DNA of 15,872 bases from an uncultured Spartobacteria bacterium (GTDB lineage: Bacteria; Verrucomicrobiota; Verrucomicrobiia; Chthoniobacterales; UBA6821). Where the stretch lies: the NCBI GenBank assembly GCA_903831635.1, contig CAIKYN010000091.1, positions 1-15,872 on the forward strand. The letters are read 5' to 3'. The first letter of the stretch is position 1, and every line of letters begins with the position of its first letter. The notes under the pieces are model-generated. The model was not told the origin of the DNA, ran no database searches, and saw only the letters and a list, made by a program, of their open reading frames with translations. The position numbers and the translations under genes were made by a program. Shown piece after piece: positions 7,207-13,822 of this stretch.

Positions 7207-8309
7207 TGGGTTCTGCCGGATGGCTTCTGGGAACGGAGCAACCCTACCTTTCGCCCGAAGTCTTGGAGTTTTCGTTGCACCGACATTGCTTTTCTACCAA
7301 AAGAGAGTCCTGAACGAAGCGATGCGAGCCGATTTTTTCTTTGTGAACCCTCTACCAACTCCAACCCCAATTGATTGATCCAGTCCTGGGTGACAACCTC
7401 TGGAGAATAGCGTGACACGACATACTGGTATTCATGAAGTGCTGCCTTGTGGCGATTTTCACGTTCAGTGAAGAATTTCAGAGCCTTCCTGAATTCATTC
7501 TCATCAGTGGCTTCGAGCACATGGGAACATTCATTAACGATAGCTTTGTAAGACGGTCTCGTTCCAACGATTGAGGGAAGTCCACAAGCCATAGCCTGCA
7601 CAAGACGATTCGGGGATTTGGCAGAATAAGACTCACCGCCCATCGTTGGGAAAATAGCGATGTCGCTTTCGAGGATTAATTGACGTTGGATCTCCAGTGA
7701 CCAGCGGTGAGTCGCTTCCGGATGATCAGAACAGGTCACTAGTCGAAACAATCCCTCATATTCCTCCTCCAGGATTCTCTTCCAGGGGAGCAAGGCACTC
7801 CAGTGGCTTCCATAACCGAACCATAGAACCTGAAGGTTCTCGTCTCGTTTCACTCTCTCCATCGGTTTAGAGGAAAACTCATAGGGCTCCCGCACCCTGG
7901 AAACATGCTTGGCACCATACTTTCGGTGATACTCGCAGAGTGTTTCCGTGGTAGCCAGAACCTGGTCCGAGAGTTTCCAGGATACGTTAACATCTTCCAC
8001 ATCGCAATTGACATAAACCACATGGCTTCCGGATGCCTTCAGCCATGTAATCAGTCGATCAGTATTTTCTCCACGCAGTTTCTGGATGATTGACACGGAT
8101 CCAGATAAATCACCCCTCCAGGACGGGGAAAGAAATCCCTCGAAATCCTCCCAAGGCGCATACTGTCCTCTGGGTTCGAAGATCAGATGACTTCGATATC
8201 CTTTTTTAACGAGTGATTCGTGAATGAGGTATCCCTGAAGGCGGGAACTGCCAGTCATTCTGTTGCCGAGCAAAAACCAAAAGACCTCGTTCACGGACAG
8301 ACGCTGCAA
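7203..8309 (-). CDS. GT4-like (GT-B fold) glycosyltransferase
   Basis: A 368-residue probable GT-B glycosyltransferase. EVFWFLLGNRMTGSSRLQGY (8-27) is a typical first strand plus glycine loop with a following helix. DIAIFPTMGGESYSAKSPNR (216-235) and then LVQAMACGLPSIV (236-248) match the C-terminal nucleotide-sugar-binding region of GT4 enzymes (E-x7-E-like spacing, here partly altered; SPNR replaces the usual acidic residue). Substrate unknown. No ATG occurs before codon 18, which lies inside the first motif, so translation must begin at TTG 8309 or GTG 8294. It is in the same frame as the upstream methyltransferase, whose TGA ends nine bases before this TTG, so one stop codon alone separates the two. 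It overlaps the Wzt gene by four bases. The basic C-terminal tail may bind membrane. Confidence 0.8.
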   Translation of the reverse strand: MQRLSVNEVFWFLLGNRMTGSSRLQGYLIHESLVKKGYRSHLIFEPRGQYAPWEDFEGFLSPSWRGDLSGSVSIIQKLRGENTDRLITWLKASGSHVVYVNCDVEDVNVSWKLSDQVLATTETLCEYHRKYGAKHVSRVREPYEFSSKPMERVKRDENLQVLWFGYGSHWSALLPWKRILEEEYEGLFRLVTCSDHPEATHRWSLEIQRQLILESDIAIFPTMGGESYSAKSPNRLVQAMACGLPSIVGTRPSYKAIVNECSHVLEATDENEFRKALKFFTERENRHKAALHEYQYVVSRYSPEVVTQDWINQLGLELVEGSQRKNRLASLRSGLSFGRKAMSVQRKLQDFGRKVGLLRSQKPSGRTQ

Positions 8310-8318
8310 TTGAAGAAG

Positions 8319-8930
8319 TCAGACCCCAGACTTATCATGTTCACGAATCGGCTTCCTCGCCGTAACCCTTAAACAGGGGGCGAGTGCTGCGTGATAGTCT
8401 TGGGGATCACTGAACTCAATCCGTTCAAAGCCATATTGCTCGAGGATTCTTGTCAGTCGCTTGGGATTATACCCCCATTGGTGAGCGTCTCCCGGAAAGC
8501 GTTGCCGACCATAAATGGAGTACAGACGCTCCTCATTTCCTTGCAAATATTCCCGGATACCGGCATCAAAGTCCGGCAACTCCAAGACCAGTTCCCCTCC
8601 AGGTCGGAGAACACGGAGCCATTCCCTAAGGTATTCGCCCACCTGAGGAAAGCTGATGTGCTCAAAAGCATGGTAACACTCAATACGTCCCGTACTTCCT
8701 GAAGCGAAGGGAAGCCTTTTGATGTCCGTCGTAAGATCAGTCGCATGACTGGAATTAAGATCAATATTGATAAACCCGGGCAGTCTGTTTTTTCCGCACC
8801 CCAAATGTAAACGAAGTGGGCCGTCGAACTGATGGATGAGACGTCTTATTTTGAGCTGCGGAAGCAGGAGTTCCGGCAAGCGACCGAGCCGTCTGATGGC
8901 TCTGAATCCTCGTTGGATGATAAGCGGCAT
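8319..8930 (-). CDS. Class I SAM-dependent methyltransferase (type 11-like)
   Basis: A 203-residue protein with LHLGCGKNRLPGFINIDLN (41-59), which is SAM-binding motif I and the acidic end of strand 2, then HAFEHIS (87-93) and LRVLRPGGELVLELPDF (105-121), the motif typical of methyltransferase 11-like enzymes. Residues 1-36 are basic and hydrophobic and may contact membrane or partner. It lies directly between the Wzm permease gene and a glycosyltransferase, so its substrate is probably the glycan or a sugar precursor. In some ABC-exported O-antigens a methyl group marks the chain end read by Wzt, which fits the extended Wzt here but is inference. The ATG at 8930 lies 28 bases after the permease stop with no Shine-Dalgarno sequence. 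SAM-dependent enzymes of other function cannot be excluded. Confidence 0.85.
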   Translation of the reverse strand: MPLIIQRGFRAIRRLGRLPELLLPQLKIRRLIHQFDGPLRLHLGCGKNRLPGFINIDLNSSHATDLTTDIKRLPFASGSTGRIECYHAFEHISFPQVGEYLREWLRVLRPGGELVLELPDFDAGIREYLQGNEERLYSIYGRQRFPGDAHQWGYNPKRLTRILEQYGFERIEFSDPQDYHAALAPCLRVTARKPIREHDKSGV

Positions 8931-8958
8931 GGGAAGTTCGTTATTGGGTCTTTGCCCG

Positions 8959-9819
8959 TTAGCCCCCCATTCTCGCGATCAGGTGAGGCATGGCGATTCG
9001 GAAACCGATCCATCCTAGAATTAGCACCAAGAAGGAGGCGAAAAAAACAAAGAAGAACGGACCAAGTGGCAGCAATGACTCCCCGGTGAGTGAATTTCTT
9101 GCCACGATAACGAGGGGGCTGACAGGGTTCCATGTGGCTAGCCACGCTGCTAGACCCGTTGTTCTCGCGGGATACACGACAGGAGTAAGCAGCATCCAGA
9201 ACGAAGTGATCAGTGGAATCGCCCTGCCGATATCTCCAAAAAGAGCTCCAAGTGGAGCTACGGCAAGACCACAGGCAGCTCCGCAAAGGATCAAACCAAG
9301 GATAGCTATCGGAAAGAAAAGGAGGCCGGAATCCGGTTTCACATGAAAGCAAACCAGCACGCCGGCCAAGAGCACAAGTCGGACAAGAAAGTTGAAAAAC
9401 ACCATGGCGAAACCGGCCACAAGGATTGCCTCCCTGGGAAAATTAATCTTGGCCAACATAGATTTGGACTGGATGAGTGAATTCACCGGTGCGTTCAATG
9501 CATCGACAAAAACCTGCCAGAGAAGCGTGCCAATCATCGCGAATGCGGCATAAGGCAGACCCGTCCCGGGTATATTGAAGAGCCCCTGGGAATTGAGGAA
9601 CACAAACGTCAGCGAACTGATCAGGGGCGGGAGGAATGCCCAGACATAACCAAGGTAGCTTTGACGATATTGGGCACTGACATCCCGGAGGAAGAGTCTC
9701 CAGGCGAGTTCTCCCCCCTTCCAAAGGTCGCCGAACATCTCGCGAAACATGATGCCGGGACGGCTCAGCAGGGGCTGCGGCGAGTATCGGCGGATTATCA
9801 GGTGCTCTGATTGCATCAT
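8959..9819 (-). CDS. wzm: ABC-transporter permease for polysaccharide export, Wzm type
   Basis: A 286-residue inner-membrane protein forming the transmembrane half of the Wzm/Wzt exporter. The amphipathic N-terminal segment with LFLRDVSAQYRQSYLGYVW (42-60) is the signature entry to the ABC-2 polysaccharide permease fold. Hydrophobic segments fall at roughly 58-77, 90-110, 132-160, 167-192, 201-217 and 253-275, giving six spans, the usual number. The GFAMVFFNFLVRL and PLGALFGDIGRAIPL stretches are also typical. I take the ATG at 9819; a TTG at 9831 would add four residues, and an ATG at 9816 is also possible. It starts about 20-30 bases after the GH16 stop. No Wzx flippase or Wzy polymerase is seen nearby, which supports ABC-dependent export of a complete chain. 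Confidence 0.92.
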   Translation of the reverse strand: MMQSEHLIIRRYSPQPLLSRPGIMFREMFGDLWKGGELAWRLFLRDVSAQYRQSYLGYVWAFLPPLISSLTFVFLNSQGLFNIPGTGLPYAAFAMIGTLLWQVFVDALNAPVNSLIQSKSMLAKINFPREAILVAGFAMVFFNFLVRLVLLAGVLVCFHVKPDSGLLFFPIAILGLILCGAACGLAVAPLGALFGDIGRAIPLITSFWMLLTPVVYPARTTGLAAWLATWNPVSPLVIVARNSLTGESLLPLGPFFFVFFASFLVLILGWIGFRIAMPHLIARMGG

Positions 9820-9849
9820 GATTTTACTCAAGGGGTGATCGCAATGGGT

Positions 9850-10839
9850 CTACAGGCCGGCCCCTGATTTTTGGTAAACCCGTACGTAGTCCACGAGGAA
9901 CTGAGCAGGAAAGACAGCTTCCCTGAAGCCTTTGTTTCGTTGGTTGAGAGCCAGATTTAGCAAGAGGTATTGGGGTTTCCTGAACGGATTGTCCACGGTG
10001 ACATTGTCAATGTCAGTCATGAGGACTCTATTGGCCAGCAGACCATCCATGATGAAGTCAATTCGGTCGGGATACCACTCCATCGCATAGACATGGAATC
10101 CTGTCGTGGCTCCATGCATAGCCGTCATCCGAAAGAAGTTAGGGGACTTATACTGTCCAGTTTTTTTTACGTGGAGGAGCCTTTGATAATGAAGAACCGT
10201 CATAATTCCGCTCATCGGATCGTTGTTGCGCTGCCACATTCTTTCCATGATGTCGATTTCGCCGCATTCCGGCCAACCAACCCGTGATCGATTCTCTCCA
10301 AGTGTCCAAAATACAGGCCAGGTTCCAGCCTGAGGCGGCAGCTTTGCCCTCATCTCGAACCTGCCATAGAGCCAGCTTGCTCTTCCCAGCGTGCAGATAC
10401 TTGCGGAGCTGTAGTCTTGGATAATCCTGTCCTCAAGGACCTTTTTTTTTCTAAAGGGATTGAATACCTCCCCATCGATAACCTTACCCTTAACGGCCTC
10501 AAGGACTAGATGCCCGTTCTCAACGCGCACATTCCGTGGGCTTCTTGTGTAGCACTGGGGCTCGTTATTACGGACCATGCCGCGCTCATATTCCCATTTC
10601 TTGGGATCCGGAGGTCCATGGTACTTAAAATCATCGGACCAAACGAGCTTCCAGTCATCAGCCTTGACCTGTGTAGTAAGAGATACAAAGACTACTACAA
10701 CCAAGGCAAGCAGACCCGCCTTGCGCCTCGTAACATTCTTAAACCTCAATATTGGACATGCTGCCGCCCTTGGCCGGTCGGTGTTTCCCCGAGACCTTTT
10801 GATGCAGCTGCTCGTGGAATGTAACGGTTGTCCGTTCAA
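9850..10839 (-). CDS. Secreted GH16 family glycoside hydrolase
   Basis: A 329-residue beta-jelly-roll hydrolase of family GH16. The catalytic signature EIDIME (194-199) supplies the nucleophile Glu194, assisting Asp196 and acid/base Glu199. The extra residue makes it the beta-bulge type (laminarinase/agarase-like), not the lichenase type. LYGRFEMRAKLPPQAGTWPV (157-176) and YAMEWYPDRIDFIMDG (251-266) are also classic. A Sec signal (hydrophobic 42-57, probable cleavage after VKA60) sends it to the periplasm or outside. It probably trims or releases the polymer made here, as GH16 enzymes do in other exopolysaccharide loci (inference). The most upstream start is TTG 10839, overlapping the Wzc TGA; this leaves an unusually long, basic pre-region before the signal. 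A TTG at 10749 would give a normal-length signal peptide. No ATG start exists. Confidence 0.88.
   Translation of the reverse strand: MNGQPLHSTSSCIKRSRGNTDRPRAAACPILRFKNVTRRKAGLLALVVVVFVSLTTQVKADDWKLVWSDDFKYHGPPDPKKWEYERGMVRNNEPQCYTRSPRNVRVENGHLVLEAVKGKVIDGEVFNPFRKKKVLEDRIIQDYSSASICTLGRASWLYGRFEMRAKLPPQAGTWPVFWTLGENRSRVGWPECGEIDIMERMWQRNNDPMSGIMTVLHYQRLLHVKKTGQYKSPNFFRMTAMHGATTGFHVYAMEWYPDRIDFIMDGLLANRVLMTDIDNVTVDNPFRKPQYLLLNLALNQRNKGFREAVFPAQFLVDYVRVYQKSGAGL
10442..10450 (-). repeat. A9 homopolymer run inside the GH16 gene
   Basis: Nine T on the plus strand, nine A on the coding strand, encode the three lysines after FNPFR (127-130). Runs of this length can slip during replication or transcription; a one-base change here would truncate the enzyme before its catalytic motif. 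Confidence 0.5.
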
Positions 10840-13157
10840 TACCGCTGTTTGTGTCTTTTCTTCTCACCGTCTCCCGAGGAGTTCCGGTACTCGGAGTACT
10901 TTCCTCCGTAGTAATAGTAATAATAGTAACCCGCCCCACTCCGTTTCATCCGGTTCAGGATGACCCCGGCGATCTCGGCTTCGGTATCTCGAAGGAGATG
11001 GATGGCTCTCCGAATGGCATGCCGTGCCGTGCTCTCGGTCTTGATCACCACCGCAACGACCTTGATCTTCGAGGCAAGGATCAGCGCATCGCTAACCGCA
11101 TGAATCGGAGCGCTATCCACGATGACACGATCGAAAATATTTGGTAATTCCTTGAAGAGGGCGTCAGCCTTTGCATCCGCTAGTAATTCCGCTGGGATCG
11201 GGGATCTGTTCCCAGCCGTAATCAAGAAAAGGTTGGGGACTCTTGTCGGCACGATGACCTCCTCAAGAGTAGCTTGACCCGCCAAGTAATCGCTGAGGCC
11301 TGGCCGCTCCTCCCCCCCGAGCAGGGCATGATGAAGGGAAGGACGACGTAAATCCGCATCAATGAGGAGGGTCTTCTTTCCCAGCAGGGCAAATGAGGCT
11401 GATACATTCACGGAGCAAAAAGTCTTTCCCTCAGCAGGGATGGCACTGGTCAGAAGCAGGATTCTGGTATCCAGCTTTGCATCCAGAAGCAACAGCGATG
11501 TGCGAAGAGTCCTATAGCTCTCCGCCATGGAGGAGTTTGGATTATCCACCAAGCTTACTGGGTAGTGCTTGGGACGGCGACGGCTTCTGCGTCGTTTTGC
11601 GGAAGTCAGCGGATCAGTCAGCGGATCAGTCAGCGGATCTCCTGCATCTACGGGCATCTTCTCATCGGGAATCGATCCAAGAACAGGCAGTTCCAAAAGT
11701 GACTCTGCCTCGTCGACGGATCGAATGCTCGAACTCAGGCGATCGTGGATAATCACACCGGCGATCGATCCACCGAAGAGCAGAATGACACCCACGATAA
11801 TATACCTGATCGCAGCATCCGGCATTGGACTGGAGCTAACCAGTGGTTCTTCGATCACACTCAAGGGTGAAGTTTCCTCTCCGGCCTTGACTCCCGTCTC
11901 CTTCATGCGACTCACAACAGATTGATAGAGCGCCGTGTCAGATTCCACCTCCCGGACCAAGACATTATAGGGAATGGCCAGTTTGCTCAGTTCCAGTGAT
12001 TTTTGCTCCTGATCCTTGAGTGATTCCTGGAGCTTGTTCTCTGTCTCAGTGGCCTTCTCGTACTGGTTTTCCAGTTCTCCTCCAGCATTGTTCAGGGATT
12101 GTCTTAGCTCCAACTTGAGTCCTTCAATTTTTGCCTGTTCCGCGATGTAAAGCGGATGACGATACATGTACCTCTGCTTCAGGGTTTCGAACTCCGATTC
12201 AGCTTGAAGCAGTTTGTTTCTGCTCTCTGCAACTTGAGGCAGACTAGCGATGCTTGTGATATTGAGCAGATCCTGTGTCTTGGAGGGATCTGTCCGCTTA
12301 TACTGCTCCAAATCAGCCTCGATTTTCAGTCGGGCATCCTGAGCCTGCGTTACTGAACCGGCAACCTGGCGTAACTTTTCGACAATGATGTTCTGATTCT
12401 GCTCGAGTGAAACAGCGTTATTCTCCTCCTTGTACCGCTGGAGTTCCGCCTCCGATTTCTGAAGCTTCTCCTTAAGTTTAGCGGCCTCATCACTGAGGAA
12501 CTCATTGGCAACTTTGGAAGCTGAGGAACGCTGCTGATAGCTCTCAAGGATGAATTGCTTGACCAGGGAGGAGGTAAGCGTACAGGCCATTTGAGGATCT
12601 CGATCTCTTCCCAGAATCTGGATGATTCGAGTCCCTTTCTGAGGGATGATACGGTAGTGGGAGGAGAGTATGTCGCACATCTGGTCCTCGGAGTATCCAC
12701 CGCCGTTGATTTTCCGTGGAAAGAACCGGGGATTACTCTCAAGGTGATTTGCCTTGATCACTCGCAGGAGGACATTTCGGCCAGTTAGCGCCTGAACAAC
12801 TGTGTTGATGTACTCGGGGTTACCAGGAGCTTCCTGGGTCACGTTTTCAACCTTGAGCACTTTTTCCTCAGCAGAAGCCACCTTGATGAGTGCCTCCGAC
12901 TCATAAATTCTCGGTTTTCCTCCAAATAAACGAATGAGAATGACCGTTCCAAGAATCAAAACGATGGCGATAATCCAGATTCTCTTAAGGAGGAGGAAAA
13001 CAATGCGCCGAAAGTCGATCCCCTCATGTCGGTGGATCTCAAGCATTCGGGGGACTGCGCGTTTTTCAGCAGCCTTCGGATCGGGATTAGCGCTAATACC
13101 CTCCCCTAAAGGAAAGTGATCGAGAGGATCAGGAGTCGGATTGATTTCAGGCGACAT
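10836..13157 (-). CDS. wzc: Wzc-type polysaccharide co-polymerase with tyrosine autokinase domain
   Basis: A 773-residue inner-membrane protein combining a Wzz-like chain-length domain and a BY-kinase. The first membrane span is about 55-78 and the second about 451-470. Between them lies a periplasmic part with long coiled-coil stretches (about 205-285 and 310-395) and the PCP motif before span 2. The cytoplasmic part has the oligomerisation motif ESYRTLR (546-552, EX2RX2R), Walker A SAIPAEGKT (571-579), Walker A' LLIDADLRRP (597-606) and Walker B RVIVDSAP (677-684). The C-terminus has seven consecutive tyrosines (744-750) plus three more, the autophosphorylated cluster. Cycles of phosphorylation control polymer length and export in Wzc systems. 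The ATG lies five bases after the OPX stop, without a Shine-Dalgarno sequence. A DPLT triple repeat (507-518) followed by a very basic stretch lies in the linker before the kinase. Confidence 0.94.
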   Translation of the reverse strand: MSPEINPTPDPLDHFPLGEGISANPDPKAAEKRAVPRMLEIHRHEGIDFRRIVFLLLKRIWIIAIVLILGTVILIRLFGGKPRIYESEALIKVASAEEKVLKVENVTQEAPGNPEYINTVVQALTGRNVLLRVIKANHLESNPRFFPRKINGGGYSEDQMCDILSSHYRIIPQKGTRIIQILGRDRDPQMACTLTSSLVKQFILESYQQRSSASKVANEFLSDEAAKLKEKLQKSEAELQRYKEENNAVSLEQNQNIIVEKLRQVAGSVTQAQDARLKIEADLEQYKRTDPSKTQDLLNITSIASLPQVAESRNKLLQAESEFETLKQRYMYRHPLYIAEQAKIEGLKLELRQSLNNAGGELENQYEKATETENKLQESLKDQEQKSLELSKLAIPYNVLVREVESDTALYQSVVSRMKETGVKAGEETSPLSVIEEPLVSSSPMPDAAIRYIIVGVILLFGGSIAGVIIHDRLSSSIRSVDEAESLLELPVLGSIPDEKMPVDAGDPLTDPLTDPLTSAKRRRSRRRPKHYPVSLVDNPNSSMAESYRTLRTSLLLLDAKLDTRILLLTSAIPAEGKTFCSVNVSASFALLGKKTLLIDADLRRPSLHHALLGGEERPGLSDYLAGQATLEEVIVPTRVPNLFLITAGNRSPIPAELLADAKADALFKELPNIFDRVIVDSAPIHAVSDALILASKIKVVAVVIKTESTARHAIRRAIHLLRDTEAEIAGVILNRMKRSGAGYYYYYYYGGKYSEYRNSSGDGEKKRHKQRY
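11605..11639 (-). repeat. 12-bp tandem repeat, nearly three copies, in the Wzc linker
   Basis: Two perfect 12-base units (plus-strand GTCAGCGGATCA) and a third copy of 11 matching bases encode Asp-Pro-Leu-Thr three times in the linker between the second membrane span and the kinase domain. The unit is a multiple of three, so copy-number changes would keep the frame and only alter linker length. Confidence 0.85.
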
Positions 13158-13162
13158 GGAAC

Positions 13163-13822
13163 TTAAAAAATGGATTCGCCGATGGTGATGATATCTCCGG
13201 CCTTAATCATGAAGGTAGAGCTTCCACTTCCGCCCGCCATTTTCTTGGCATTAAGTTTCAGGATTTTATCCGTGTCCCCCTCTTTTCTCTTAATTGTTAC
13301 TTTACTGGGATCGGCCACCCTGGTGTACCCACCGGCTAGACCGACAGCCTGAAAGAGAGGTATTTCTTCCTCCCCTTGCATATCATAGGCACCGGGGCGG
13401 GAGATCTGCCCTAGCATCGTGTAGAATTTCTTGGCAAAGGATCGTACCGTGATGCTAATCTGCGGATTGACCAGAAACCCCTCCTTATAGCGGCTCTGCA
13501 GAAGACTGATGGCTTGTTCAACCGTAAGACCGCCGAGCTTGGCCGAACCAATCAAAGGAAAGATTGCCGTACCATCACCGGAGACACGCACCACGGCATC
13601 GAGATCCGTCTCTTGATAAACCCGAAAGTCAAAAAGGTCGCCCGGACTGAGTTTGTAATTCGAAGAGGCAGTTTCAGCAACAACGGGAGCGGTAACCTGT
13701 CCCTGCACCGATGCACAGAAACAGGAAATGGTGAAGATCAGAATAACTGTAGTGAACAGGTTCCTGACCTTAGGATGAGTAGGGAATGAGGCTGCACGAA
13801 TAAAAACAGAGGGTTTAATCAT
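13163..13822 (-). CDS. wza: Short Wza-type outer-membrane polysaccharide export (OPX) protein
   Basis: A 219-residue secreted protein of the polysaccharide biosynthesis/export family. Residues 1-41 form a signal peptide (hydrophobic 22-36, likely cleavage near VQG41); the cysteines at 34 and 36 do not form a good lipobox. NYKLSPGDLFDFRVY (55-69) opens the export domain, which continues to about 128. One SLBB-type domain follows (about 131-181: FYTMLGQISRPGAYDM), ending in IKAGDIITIGES. E. coli Wza is about 380 residues, with further SLBB-like domains and a C-terminal amphipathic helix that crosses the outer membrane. This protein has none of that and ends at the Phe after GESI. The ATG at 13822 overlaps the beta-barrel gene stop as TGATG, implying coupled translation; the frame stays open to 13867 but that start is unlikely. 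Confidence 0.9.
   Translation of the reverse strand: MIKPSVFIRAASFPTHPKVRNLFTTVILIFTISCFCASVQGQVTAPVVAETASSNYKLSPGDLFDFRVYQETDLDAVVRVSGDGTAIFPLIGSAKLGGLTVEQAISLLQSRYKEGFLVNPQISITVRSFAKKFYTMLGQISRPGAYDMQGEEEIPLFQAVGLAGGYTRVADPSKVTIKRKEGDTDKILKLNAKKMAGGSGSSTFMIKAGDIITIGESIF

Noticed and set aside
8990..9346. Plus-strand open frame of 118 codons opposite the permease gene
   Set aside because: Antisense of a well-supported membrane protein, with no membrane or domain pattern of its own.
8846..9352. Minus-strand open frame of 168 codons overlapping the permease and methyltransferase in another frame
   Set aside because: The overlapping frames have six predicted membrane spans and SAM motifs respectively; this frame has neither domain nor sensible composition.
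10510..11147. Overlapping plus-strand open frames near the GH16/Wzc junction
   Set aside because: They are antisense to the end of Wzc and the start of GH16, both well supported; no plausible start context.
11605..11639. Short direct repeats considered as a CRISPR array or attachment site
   Set aside because: Units are only 12 bp, have no spacers and encode an in-frame DPLT repeat within Wzc.
13700..13770. Lipoprotein lipobox in the OPX protein
   Set aside because: The residues before Cys34 (Thr-Ile-Ser) and Cys36 (Ser-Cys-Phe) do not fit the usual [LVI][ASTVI][GAS]C pattern; ordinary signal peptidase I cleavage fits better.
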